Of a DNA stretch of 13,046 nucleotides, positions 6,662 to 13,046 are shown piece by piece (within the stretch, counting starts at the first letter, position 1; the number at the start of each line of letters is the position of its first letter). The position numbers and the translations under genes were made by a program. The DNA comes from Lachnospiraceae bacterium (GTDB lineage: Bacteria > Bacillota > Clostridia > Lachnospirales > Lachnospiraceae), in assembly GCA_014804285.1 (NCBI GenBank), contig JAAVAA010000006.1:77175-90220 (forward strand). Reading direction: 5' to 3'. The notes below the pieces were generated by a model. It was not told where the DNA came from. It searched no databases and was given only the letters and a program-made list of their open reading frames with translations.

Positions 6662-8110
6662 ATGAATAAAATCAAAAATACTTTTTTATTAGTTACATTA
6701 TTTGGAGGATTAATGATATCCTGCGGTATAAAACAGGATCATGCGATAGCAATTCCAAGTCCGGTCACGAAAATGTATGACCTAAAAGAGAATGAAACAG
6801 AAGAACTTTCAAAGGCGGAGGACGAAATCGAAGAAGCGAGTTCTTTGATAGAACCCGAAATGAGTGAAGCTTTTAAAGTAAATGAGAATAATCCCTATGC
6901 CATGTATACAGAAACTTTTAGTGGCGGCTATTTGTATGATCCGCTGAACAATGAGCGTTTGAATTTTGAATGGGACATCGAGCTTTCAGAAATGGAAGGA
7001 ACGGATTCTCTATCGGAAGCTATGGAAGAGCATCAAAAGGAAGTTAAGCAAATGGAACCGAATGCTCCCAGGAATGAGACAATCGGAAGCAATCTATTTT
7101 ACTATGGCTGGTGCACAGAAGGAAATGGATACATCTATACGACTAATATGGCGTTTTATGGAGAGGCGCAAGAAGACGACAGTATTAGTACAATATATAG
7201 GTTTGATAAAAGTAAAAATCAGTGGGAAATAGTTGTATCGTATGCAATACCTTCGGAAGAATATTTACGTGATGAAAGTGGTGGAATTATTTATGATAGG
7301 TATGTACATGACTTAACATATTATAAAGGATACGTTTACTATATATTGGTGAATGATTATGCACCAGGCGGGGGATCCGGTAAAGAGTACTATTTCTACA
7401 GGGCATCTGAGTGGAATGGAAAAGTAGAAAAAATAGGAGAGGGCTTTGAAAGATTTCACATTTATAATAATAAGATTTATTTTATGACACACAATTATTC
7501 TGACCAGATAAGTTATTTTGGGGAGATGGATATCAATGGGACTAATCAAGAAATAGTGGGGGATTCGTTATCTTGGGTAGATGGCGAAAACTTTACAGTA
7601 GGAGGGGGATCCCTATATTGGGTAGATGGAAATAATAACATTAGAGCAATTAATCTGGAGACAAAAAAAGAAAAAATTTTTGCTATTAACCTTGATAGAA
7701 TAGAAGGTATTTATTACGAAGATGGAAATTTATATATTCTTGCGGCTTTTATATATCAACTGGATTTAGGTTCAGGGAATATTAAAAAAGTTGTAAAAAC
7801 AATAAGTGACACAGCATGGATTTGTAGTGGATATTTATACTATGTTAACCAAACGACGAATGATGACTATTTTATTTATTGCTTTTGGAGAAGAGATTTG
7901 CTAACCGATGAGGTGATTAAATGGCATGAAATTTTGATTCCCCGAAATACTAATATTTATGTGTCTTATGTTCATTTGGAAGTAGCCGGAAGCAATATAT
8001 TGGTTCAAGTTGAAACCAGTTATTTGCCGGAAAATGAAGATGACTCAAAATATGAATATAGCTATTTAATGAAAAAACTTGATGAAATCACCAACTATTC
8101 TTGTCGATGA
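6662..8110 (+). CDS. Putative lipoprotein with propeller-like region, deletion paralogue (copy 2)
   Basis: A 482-aa paralogue of the 679-aa protein. The ATG follows GAAAGGA (6651-6657) by 4 nt. The signal peptide ends MISC (Cys21), an acceptable lipobox with Ser before Cys, so this copy should be lipidated and anchored outside the membrane. Against copy 1 it lacks about 29 residues after SGGYLY, a net 15 residues before MEEHQKEVK, and 155 residues after MEP. These losses remove nearly all of the DUF3298-like module. The acidic linker (KMYDLKENETEELSKAEDEIEE) and the tyrosine-rich, propeller-like C-terminal half from about 155 remain, with long stretches identical to copy 1. The C-terminus runs on to NYSCR. 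All deletions keep the frame and no stop interrupts the gene, so it looks maintained rather than decaying. Function unknown. Confidence 0.85.
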   Translation: MNKIKNTFLLVTLFGGLMISCGIKQDHAIAIPSPVTKMYDLKENETEELSKAEDEIEEASSLIEPEMSEAFKVNENNPYAMYTETFSGGYLYDPLNNERLNFEWDIELSEMEGTDSLSEAMEEHQKEVKQMEPNAPRNETIGSNLFYYGWCTEGNGYIYTTNMAFYGEAQEDDSISTIYRFDKSKNQWEIVVSYAIPSEEYLRDESGGIIYDRYVHDLTYYKGYVYYILVNDYAPGGGSGKEYYFYRASEWNGKVEKIGEGFERFHIYNNKIYFMTHNYSDQISYFGEMDINGTNQEIVGDSLSWVDGENFTVGGGSLYWVDGNNNIRAINLETKKEKIFAINLDRIEGIYYEDGNLYILAAFIYQLDLGSGNIKKVVKTISDTAWICSGYLYYVNQTTNDDYFIYCFWRRDLLTDEVIKWHEILIPRNTNIYVSYVHLEVAGSNILVQVETSYLPENEDDSKYEYSYLMKKLDEITNYSCR

Positions 8111-8135
8111 TTTTATCATATGATATGATAAAATC
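8109..8135. repeat. Perfect 11-bp inverted repeat overlapping the copy 2 stop
   Basis: GATTTTATCAT (8109-8119) and ATGATAAAATC (8125-8135) form a perfect dyad around ATGAT. It overlaps the last two bases of the TGA stop. No T-tract follows on the plus strand, so it is a poor intrinsic terminator. It could stabilise the 3' end of the lipoprotein mRNA or be an operator for the gene at 8168, since it ends 33 bp upstream of that ATG. Confidence 0.6.
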
Positions 8136-8167
8136 GTTGAGTTTAGAATTATTTTGGAGGATTATGA

Positions 8168-8497
8168 ATGAGGGTTAGTACATATGTAAGCGGTGCTGTT
8201 CGTCAGTTTTCATACTGGTTTGCCCACGGAACTTTAGACTATCCTCTTTTGGAGGGAATTAAGTACACCGGTGAAATTTTACAAGAAGAGAGTAGCTTTG
8301 CAGAGCAGGCATATGCTATTTTTATGAACAATCTCGAGCTAGATGAAGATGGGAGCGTCACCAACTATAAATATTGTGAACACCGGGCAGCACAATACAT
8401 ACGTAATTATTTTGATTCTGATTATAAGGTTGAACCACCCTTTGATTTTTGGGAGACAGAATTATACGCAGTGAGCAAAGACTCATATCAAAAATGA
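8168..8497 (+). CDS. Small acidic protein, possibly DUF7677 family
   Basis: A 109-aa protein with a good Shine-Dalgarno GGAGG (8156-8160), 7 bp before ATG 8168; an ATG at 8164 is closed within five codons. It has no signal peptide or membrane helix, so it is presumably cytoplasmic. The sequence has a distinctive pattern, with VRQFSYWFAHGTLDYPLLEGI near the N-terminus, EQAYAIFMNNLELDEDGSV in the middle, EHRAAQYIRNYFD and finally VEPPFDFWETELY. This pattern reminds me of DUF7677, a small domain without a known activity, though I cannot confirm the assignment. It is the last gene of the accessory region, 58 bp downstream of the lipoprotein paralogue and just before the L21 promoter. It has no obvious terminator of its own. 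Confidence 0.75.
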   Translation: MRVSTYVSGAVRQFSYWFAHGTLDYPLLEGIKYTGEILQEESSFAEQAYAIFMNNLELDEDGSVTNYKYCEHRAAQYIRNYFDSDYKVEPPFDFWETELYAVSKDSYQK

Positions 8498-8526
8498 GCT
8501 ATATGTACAAAAATCCCGAAAAATTC

Positions 8527-8555
8527 TTGACAACAACCATTTTGAATGCTATAGT
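8527..8555 (+). promoter_or_regulatory. Strong sigma-A type promoter of the rplU operon
   Basis: A perfect -35 TTGACA (8527-8532), a 17-bp spacer and -10 TATAGT (8550-8555) preceded by TGC, an extended -10. Transcription should start near 8561-8563, directly at the 5' end of the L21 leader. A strong constitutive promoter fits a ribosomal protein operon. Confidence 0.85.
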
Positions 8556-8561
8556 TTATGA

Positions 8562-8650
8562 GTATGCCGCATAACGAGGTCGAAGTGTGCCCTTTGGCAC
8601 CACCACAGTTAGCGAGAAACATCAGTTTTGCTGATGAGAAGGAGGTATCC
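8562..8650 (+). ncRNA. L21 leader RNA (ribosomal protein autoregulatory element)
   Basis: The 5' untranslated region of rplU carries the conserved L21-leader-like core GCCGCATAACGAGG and two hairpins. The first is GTG-TGCC (8585-8591) with GGCA-C-CAC (8596-8603). The second is CATCAG (8620-8625) with CTGATG (8631-8636) around TTTTG. The Shine-Dalgarno GGAGG (8641-8645) follows directly. Such leaders in Bacillota are thought to let L21 or another encoded product repress its own operon. The placement between a strong promoter and rplU is exactly as expected. Confidence 0.8.
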
Positions 8651-8653
8651 CAT

Positions 8654-8959
8654 ATGTACGCAATCATTGTAACAGGCGGAAAACAGTACAAGGTTTCCGA
8701 AGGTGATGTGATCAAGGTTGAAAAGCTTGATGTAGAACCCGGAGAGACTGTGACATTTGATCAGGTTATCGCTGTAAGCGATAAGGAGCTTAAGGTTGCC
8801 GGCGATGTAAAGGGTGCAAGCGTATCTGCAACTGTTATGGAACAGGGCAAATATCGTAAGGTTATCGTTTACAAGTATAAGAGAAAAACCGGTTATCATA
8901 AGAAAAACGGTCACAGACAAGCATACACGCAGGTTAAGATCGACAAGATCAACGCTTAA
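8654..8959 (+). CDS. rplU: 50S ribosomal protein L21 (bL21)
   Basis: This 101-aa protein binds 23S rRNA in the large subunit. It starts MYAIIVTGGKQYKVSEGD and ends with the basic block YKRKTGYHKKNGHRQ followed by TQVKIDKINA, which is the full family pattern at normal length. The start at 8654 is chosen because GGAGG (8641-8645) lies 8 bp upstream. An in-frame ATG at 8558 would translate the leader RNA into non-ribosomal sequence. First gene of the rplU-prp-rpmA operon, 17 bp before prp. Confidence 0.98.
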   Translation: MYAIIVTGGKQYKVSEGDVIKVEKLDVEPGETVTFDQVIAVSDKELKVAGDVKGASVSATVMEQGKYRKVIVYKYKRKTGYHKKNGHRQAYTQVKIDKINA

Positions 8960-8976
8960 AAGTGTAAAAAGGTAAT

Positions 8977-9306
8977 ATGACAACCATAACGATTATAAAA
9001 TCCAAAAATGGGAACTATAAGCAAATGACCTGTTTAGGTCATACAGGTTATGCCGATGCCGGTGAAGATATCGTCTGTGCTGCAATATCCATGCTGGTGA
9101 TCAATACCATCAATTCACTTGAGGTATTGACCGATGCTAAGATGCAGATTAATACAGAAGAAGATTCCGGTATGATCGACCTTAAGTTTCAGGAAGATAT
9201 AAGCAGAGACGGCATACTTCTTATGGATTCGCTTATTCTTGGATTAAAGGGTGTCGTAAAGCAATACGGCAAACAGTATTTAAAACTCAAATTCAGGGAG
9301 GTGTAA
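8977..9306 (+). CDS. prp: Ribosomal-processing cysteine protease Prp
   Basis: This 109-aa protease removes the N-terminal extension of L27 before or during large-subunit assembly. The diagnostic motif GHTGYADAGEDIVCAAIS contains the catalytic His22 and Cys34, the positions of the catalytic pair in the studied staphylococcal Prp. The gene sits between rplU and rpmA, the conserved location, and its substrate is encoded three bases after its stop. The rpmA Shine-Dalgarno (GGGAGG, about 9297-9302) lies within the end of prp, so translation of the two is probably coupled. Older annotations call this family YsxB or DUF464. Confidence 0.96.
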   Translation: MTTITIIKSKNGNYKQMTCLGHTGYADAGEDIVCAAISMLVINTINSLEVLTDAKMQINTEEDSGMIDLKFQEDISRDGILLMDSLILGLKGVVKQYGKQYLKLKFREV

Positions 9307-9309
9307 AAC

Positions 9310-9594
9310 ATGTTAAAGCTGAACCTTCAATTTTTTGCTCATAAAAAGGGTGTTGGTTCTACCAAGAATGGTAGAGATTCCGAATCCAAAAGACTTGGTG
9401 CGAAGAGAGCTGACGGACAGTTTGTAAAAGCTGGAAATATTTTATACAGACAGCGTGGAACAAAGATTCATCCCGGCATCAATGTTGGACGCGGCGGAGA
9501 TGATACATTGTTCGCAATGGTCGATGGTGTACTTAGATTCGAAAGAGTAGGAAGAGACAAAAAGCAGGCTTCCGTTTATCCGGTAGAGAAATAG
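9310..9594 (+). CDS. rpmA: 50S ribosomal protein L27 (bL27) with cleavable N-terminus
   Basis: This 94-aa protein sits near the peptidyl transferase centre, where its N-terminus reaches the tRNA ends. It starts MLKLNLQFFAHKKGVGST, so the mature N-terminus expected in the ribosome (HKKGVGS) is preceded by a nine- or ten-residue extension with the conserved LQFFA cleavage motif. This is the form typical of Bacillota and requires Prp, which is encoded directly upstream. The remainder (RDSESKRLGAKRADGQ, IHPGINVGRGGDDTLFA) is a complete L27. A strong terminator follows 14 bp after its stop. Confidence 0.98.
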   Translation: MLKLNLQFFAHKKGVGSTKNGRDSESKRLGAKRADGQFVKAGNILYRQRGTKIHPGINVGRGGDDTLFAMVDGVLRFERVGRDKKQASVYPVEK

Positions 9595-9608
9595 TACGAA
9601 TTATGCTT

Positions 9609-9644
9609 GGGCTTCAAACATCCGATTTGTTTGAAGCCCTTTTT
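9609..9644 (+). terminator. Intrinsic terminator after rpmA
   Basis: GGGCTTCAAACA (9609-9620) pairs perfectly with TGTTTGAAGCCC (9628-9639) around a 7-nt loop, followed by five T (9640-9644). It should end most rplU-prp-rpmA transcripts. The obg ATG is only 28 bp beyond, and I see no good promoter in that gap, so obg and the genes after it may depend on read-through or on a promoter inside upstream genes. Confidence 0.93.
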
Positions 9645-9671
9645 ACCTAATCAGGCAGAAGGGATAACAAT

Positions 9672-10964
9672 ATGTTTGCAGACAGGGCAAGAATTTATGT
9701 GCGCAGCGGTAAAGGCGGAGATGGTCATGTCTCTTTCCGGCGCGAAAAATATGTACCAAATGGCGGACCGGATGGCGGTGACGGCGGAAACGGCGGCAGC
9801 GTTATTTTGGAAATTGACGATGGATTGAATACACTAACCGATTACCGACATGTCAGAAAATATCATGCTCAGGATGGCGAAAACGGAAGTAAACGCAACT
9901 GCAGAGGCAAAAACGGTGAAGATTTGATCTTAAAGGTGCCGGAAGGAACCGTGATCAAAGAGGCAGAAAGCGGAAAAGTCATAGCAGATATGTCTGGAGA
10001 AAACAGACGTTTTGAGCTTCTTAAAGGCGGCCGCGGCGGAAACGGCAATCAACATTATGCTACCAGTACCATGCAGGCACCAAAATATGCACAGCCGGGG
10101 CAGCCCTCAAGAGAACTTGAACTTTTGATGGAGCTTAAGGTTATTGCCGATGTGGGCTTGGTAGGTTTCCCCAATGTAGGGAAATCCACATTTCTGACCA
10201 AGGTATCCAACGCCAGACCGAAAGTGGCTAATTATCATTTCACCACCTTAAATCCTCATCTTGGAGTGGTAGATTTGCCGGATGCAGACGGTTTTGTGAT
10301 TGCGGATATTCCCGGACTGATCGAAGGGGCTTCTGAGGGTGTCGGACTGGGATTTGAATTTCTCCGGCATATTGAAAGAACAAGAGTGATTATTCATATT
10401 GTGGATGCCGCTTCTACGGAAGGAAGAGATCCTATTGAAGATATTTATGCGATCAATAATGAATTAGAAGCCTATAACCCTGAGATTGCCAGGCGTCCTC
10501 AGGTTATTGCAGCTAATAAAACAGATATGATTTTTGATGATAACGAGGAAGATCCCGTTCAAAAAATTAAAGATGAATTTGAACCAAAAGGAATTCCGGT
10601 GTATCCAATTTCTGCCATCAGCGGCCAGGGAATCCGGCAGCTTCTTTATCATATCAGAGAAATGCTGGACAAGCTTCCGAAAGAACCGGTTATCTTTGAA
10701 CAAGAATTTTATCCGGAATATATGCTTGGCGGCAGTGATGAGCCGTATACGGTTATTTATGATGATAAAGCGGACGAATATGTCGTGGAAGGACCACGGA
10801 TTGAAAAAATGCTGGGATATACCAACCTGGATTCTGAAAAGGGCTTTACATTCTTTCAGAATTTCCTGAAATTAAACGGTATTTTAGATCAGCTTGAAGA
10901 GCTTGGTATTGAAGAAGGAGACACGGTTCGAATGTATGGACTTTCCTTCGATTATTACAAGTAA
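9672..10964 (+). CDS. obg: GTPase Obg (CgtA)
   Basis: A 430-aa essential GTPase of late 50S assembly, also tied to stress and cell-cycle control. The glycine-rich Obg domain (about 1-158) contains GGPDGGDGGNGGS and GGRGGNGNQHYA. The G domain has G1 GFPNVGKST (165-173), G3 DIPG with D212 followed by the family's GLIEGASEGVGLG, and G4 NKTD (282-285). The last stretch (about 350-430, from GSDEPYTVIYDD on) is the C-terminal OCT domain found in Gram-positive Obg. The start follows a weak AGAAGGG. The gene heads a ribosome-assembly cluster that continues with yhbY and rsfS. Confidence 0.98.
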   Translation: MFADRARIYVRSGKGGDGHVSFRREKYVPNGGPDGGDGGNGGSVILEIDDGLNTLTDYRHVRKYHAQDGENGSKRNCRGKNGEDLILKVPEGTVIKEAESGKVIADMSGENRRFELLKGGRGGNGNQHYATSTMQAPKYAQPGQPSRELELLMELKVIADVGLVGFPNVGKSTFLTKVSNARPKVANYHFTTLNPHLGVVDLPDADGFVIADIPGLIEGASEGVGLGFEFLRHIERTRVIIHIVDAASTEGRDPIEDIYAINNELEAYNPEIARRPQVIAANKTDMIFDDNEEDPVQKIKDEFEPKGIPVYPISAISGQGIRQLLYHIREMLDKLPKEPVIFEQEFYPEYMLGGSDEPYTVIYDDKADEYVVEGPRIEKMLGYTNLDSEKGFTFFQNFLKLNGILDQLEELGIEEGDTVRMYGLSFDYYK

Positions 10965-10987
10965 GTCAGAAAGGGGATTACAAGAGA

Positions 10988-11278
10988 ATGACAAGTAAGC
11001 AGCGGGCCTATTTAAAAGGACTTGCAATGAATATAGATCCGGTATTTCAGATTGGAAAATCCTGTCTGACACCGGAAGTGACTGATGCAGTCAGTGAATC
11101 ATTTAATACCAGAGAATTGATTAAAGTGGCGGTGTTAAAAAACTGTATAGAAGATCCAAAAGAAATAGCTGAAGTATTAGCTGAAAGAACCGATTCACAG
11201 GTAGTACAGGTAATTGGTAAAAAAATTGTATTATATAAAGAAAACAAAGATCACAAAAAAATTGAACTTCCCAAATAA
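10988..11278 (+). CDS. yhbY: Ribosome assembly RNA-binding protein YhbY (CRM domain)
   Basis: A 96-aa CRM/KH-like RNA-binding protein that associates with pre-50S particles. It opens MTSKQRAYLKGLA and continues PVFQIGKSCLTPEV, then ELIKVAVLKNC and QVIGKKIVLYKEN, covering the whole family fold at normal length. The RNA-binding loop, usually GxxG, reads GKSC here (residues 23-26), with Cys in place of the second Gly. It lies 23 bp after obg and 15 bp before nadD, probably in one operon. Confidence 0.93.
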   Translation: MTSKQRAYLKGLAMNIDPVFQIGKSCLTPEVTDAVSESFNTRELIKVAVLKNCIEDPKEIAEVLAERTDSQVVQVIGKKIVLYKENKDHKKIELPK

Positions 11279-11293
11279 AGGAGTGATGAACGC

Positions 11294-11905
11294 ATGGCAA
11301 AAAAAATTGGTATTATGGGAGGAACATTTAATCCTATTCATTTTGGACATCTGCTCCTTGCAGAGCAGGCCATGGAAGCGTATGATTTGGATGAAGTGCT
11401 TTTTATTCCCAGCGGGAATCCCTATATGAAAGATGCAGATCCGATTGTTAGCGGAGATATTCGAGCGAAGATGATAGAACTTGCTTTAGAAGAACATCCT
11501 TACTTTCGGCTGTCAACCATAGAATTGGAGCGGAAAGGACCGACTTACACTTATGAAACATTAGAAGAACTGAAAGAGAAGAATTCGGAATGTACTTATT
11601 TTTTTATTACAGGTGCAGATAGTTTGCTTACCATGGAAACATGGAAAAATCCGGAGCGGATATTTAAGAATTGTGTTGTTATTGCTTCGGTAAGAGGAAC
11701 CGGAACTGAAGAAAAGATTCGGAAAATTGCAACACATTTGATTTATGAATATAAAGCGGATGTCCATATTCTTCCTACCAGATTTATTGATCTCTCTTCA
11801 TCTGAGATCAGGCATAGGATTTCCGAAGGAAAATCTGTACGTTACATGCTTCCGGAGAAAGTCAGAGAATACATTTATGAGAATGGTTTATATCGGAATG
11901 TTTAA
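11294..11905 (+). CDS. nadD: Nicotinate-nucleotide adenylyltransferase
   Basis: A 203-aa cytoplasmic enzyme that joins nicotinate mononucleotide and ATP to form deamido-NAD, a core step in NAD synthesis. It has the nucleotidyltransferase motif GGTFNPIHFGH (9-19, with the HxGH pair H16 and H19) and the C-terminal ATP-binding motif SSSEIR (168-173) followed by RYMLPEKVREYI. An ITGADSL segment lies mid-protein. A good Shine-Dalgarno AAAGGAG lies 10 bp upstream, and a nearer ATG at 11286 is out of frame. It is followed 15 bp later by yqeK, a usual neighbour. Confidence 0.96.
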   Translation: MAKKIGIMGGTFNPIHFGHLLLAEQAMEAYDLDEVLFIPSGNPYMKDADPIVSGDIRAKMIELALEEHPYFRLSTIELERKGPTYTYETLEELKEKNSECTYFFITGADSLLTMETWKNPERIFKNCVVIASVRGTGTEEKIRKIATHLIYEYKADVHILPTRFIDLSSSEIRHRISEGKSVRYMLPEKVREYIYENGLYRNV

Positions 11906-11920
11906 AGTGGAGTAAGTGAT

Positions 11921-12526
11921 ATGAAAGCTGCGGATATCAAAAAAATACGTAAGAAAATGGAAAAAACATTAGATGCCAAGCGCTTCGAGCATACTCTGGG
12001 AGTTGCTTATACGGCGGCTTCTCTCGCTATGCGTTATGATGAGGATATAAACAGAGCGTTAACTGCCGGACTTTTGCACGACTGTGCAAAGTGCATAAGC
12101 AATGAAAAGAAAATTGCCATTTGTGAAAAGCATAATATTCCGATAAATGAAGTGGAGAGGGAAAATCCGTTTCTTCTGCATGCCAAGGTTGGCAGTTATA
12201 TGGCAATGAAGCAATTTAATATTCATGATCAGGATATTATCAATGCAATTTTGAACCATACAACTGGAAGACCCGGTATGTCGCCTTTGGAAAAAATAGT
12301 ATATATAGCCGATTATATAGAGCCCGGTAGAAAGCAGGCGCCAAATTTACAGTTGATACGCAAAATGGCGTTTGAGAATATTGATCAGGCGCTGGTTAAA
12401 ATTCTTGGAGATACGCTTCAATATTTGGAGAGTACAGGAACTCCAATTGATGCTATGACGCAGAAAACTTATGATTTTTATATATTAACAAATAAACAAT
12501 GTGCTAATACGGAGGAAAATTTATGA
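11921..12526 (+). CDS. yqeK: HD-domain bis(5'-nucleosyl)-tetraphosphatase (symmetrical) YqeK
   Basis: A 201-aa HD-family phosphohydrolase. Members of this family split diadenosine tetraphosphate, a stress nucleotide, into two ADP. The metal-binding residues are in place: His24 in FEHTLGV, H53-D54 in LLHDCAK, His87 in LLHAKVG, His113 in LNHTTGR and Asp131 in YIADYIEPGR. Its gene position between nadD and rsfS is widely conserved. It overlaps rsfS by four bases (ATGA), so the two are translationally coupled. Confidence 0.94.
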   Translation: MKAADIKKIRKKMEKTLDAKRFEHTLGVAYTAASLAMRYDEDINRALTAGLLHDCAKCISNEKKIAICEKHNIPINEVERENPFLLHAKVGSYMAMKQFNIHDQDIINAILNHTTGRPGMSPLEKIVYIADYIEPGRKQAPNLQLIRKMAFENIDQALVKILGDTLQYLESTGTPIDAMTQKTYDFYILTNKQCANTEENL

Positions 12527-12891
12527 CGGATGTAAGCAGTATTCAAACTTTAGTTGGAAAGGCAATACTTGCTCTTGAGGATAAAAAAGCAGAGGATATC
12601 CGGGTAATTGATATCAGCAAAGTATCTGTTATTGCGGATTATTTCATTATTGCAAATGGAAATAATGTAAGTCAGATCCAGGCAATGGCCGATGAGGTGG
12701 AAGAAAAGCTCTATAAAGCCGGATGTCCGCTGAAACAAAAAGAAGGTTATATCAATGCCAATTGGGTTCTTCTTGATTTTGGTGATATCATCATTCATAT
12801 TTTTGATAAGGAAAACCGTCTGTTTTACGATCTTGAGCGTATTTGGAGAGATGGCGTGTTGATTGATCCTGATGAATTAAAAAATGCATAA
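12523..12891 (+). CDS. rsfS: Ribosome silencing factor RsfS
   Basis: A 122-aa protein of the RsfS/Iojap family. It binds L14 on the free 50S subunit and blocks joining to 30S, so it slows translation in poor conditions. Family patterns are present: DYFIIANGNNVSQIQAMADEVEEKL in the first half, GYINANWVLLDFGDIIIHIF in the second, and the RLFYDLERIW C-terminal motif. A GGAGG Shine-Dalgarno lies 7 bp before the ATG inside yqeK. It is the last gene of the cluster. The LytR-type gene that often sits between yqeK and rsfS in related genomes is absent here. Confidence 0.95.
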   Translation: MTDVSSIQTLVGKAILALEDKKAEDIRVIDISKVSVIADYFIIANGNNVSQIQAMADEVEEKLYKAGCPLKQKEGYINANWVLLDFGDIIIHIFDKENRLFYDLERIWRDGVLIDPDELKNA

Positions 12892-12914
12892 AAAAGAAAA
12901 ATAATTGTTTATTC

Positions 12915-12954
12915 ATAATGAAAGGAATCAGTTAATTCTGATTCCTTTCATTAT
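12915..12954. terminator. Long hairpin between convergent genes, probable terminator
   Basis: Bases 12915-12931 pair perfectly with 12938-12954 around TTAATT, a 17-bp stem containing GAAAGGAATCAG and CTGATTCCTTTC. It lies 23 bp after the rsfS stop. No clean T-tract follows on either strand (plus strand TATATAG; minus strand GAATAAACAATTATTTTTC), so it may terminate weakly in both directions or protect mRNA ends. Confidence 0.65.
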
Positions 12955-12957
12955 TAT

Positions 12958-12973
12958 ATAGCTGATCAGCTAT
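12958..12973. repeat. Perfect 16-bp palindrome
   Basis: ATAGCTGATCAGCTAT reads the same on both strands. It begins 3 bp after the 12915-12954 hairpin and overlaps the inferred stop codon of the minus-strand gene. Its role is unknown. It could be a protein-binding dyad or an accessory part of the terminator. Confidence 0.6.
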
Positions 12974-13046
12974 TTGACCGTTCTGTCCCGCCGGTGTACA
13001 TATAAAATGTGATCAGATACAGACCGCATATTCCGACGATGGCATA
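12966..13046 (-). CDS. Probable C-terminal end of a membrane protein (partial)
   Basis: The minus strand is open from the right edge for 26 codons to a TGA at 12966-12968 and reads YAIVGICGLYLITFYMYTGG then TERSNS. The hydrophobic run followed by a short polar tail looks like a last membrane helix. The convergent hairpin just beyond supports a minus-strand gene. The stretch is too short to name a family and could be a chance open frame. Confidence 0.45.
   Translation of the reverse strand, partial: YAIVGICGLYLITFYMYTGGTERSNS

Noticed and set aside
8558..8653. Upstream in-frame ATG giving a longer L21
   Set aside because: It would translate the leader RNA. Known L21 proteins begin MYAII, and the Shine-Dalgarno fits 8654.

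Overview
The window looks like a low-GC Gram-positive of class Clostridia, probably Lachnospiraceae. This rests on the extended, cleavable N-terminus of ribosomal protein L27 next to its processing protease Prp, on the conserved order rplU-prp-rpmA-obg-yhbY-nadD-yqeK-rsfS, on purine-rich Shine-Dalgarno sites, and on AT-rich spacers. No database search was possible, so every family name comes from motifs read by eye.

Left part (1-4034): the 3' end of a sensor histidine kinase gene, then an ABC ATPase and a large FtsX-type permease of the MacB/BceAB-like, mechanotransmitting class. This is the usual arrangement of a two-component system paired with an envelope-stress or peptide-handling ABC transporter. 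The response regulator is not in the window and probably lies upstream. A promoter with 11-bp-phased direct repeats sits at the kinase/ATPase junction.

Middle (4035-8497) is the unusual part. Two tandem paralogous secreted proteins (679 and 482 aa) each follow the same 106-bp regulatory cassette, which differs at one base between copies. The cassette has four exact TGATGCA repeats at a strict 11-bp period, a -10 box where a response-regulator-activated promoter would have it, and an 18-bp hairpin with a T-tract that starts right after the -10. The longer protein looks like an RsiV/PdaC-type (DUF3298-like) module plus a repeat-rich, propeller-like C-terminal half. The shorter one has lost most of the first module by in-frame deletions. 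The spacer between them (6215-6493) carries no convincing gene but holds a cluster of small stem-loops. A 109-aa orphan, possibly DUF7677-like, ends the accessory region.

Right part (8498-12891) is core genome: an L21 leader RNA, rplU, prp, rpmA, an intrinsic terminator, then obg, yhbY, nadD, yqeK and rsfS, a ribosome-assembly and NAD cluster. A long hairpin separates it from the probable C-terminal end of a membrane protein gene on the minus strand at the right edge.

Working model (inference): the kinase, its unseen regulator and the ABC transporter form an envelope-sensing module. The two cassette-controlled surface proteins may be its output, or that of another PhoB/OmpR-type regulator, with a second layer of control by attenuation at the hairpin.
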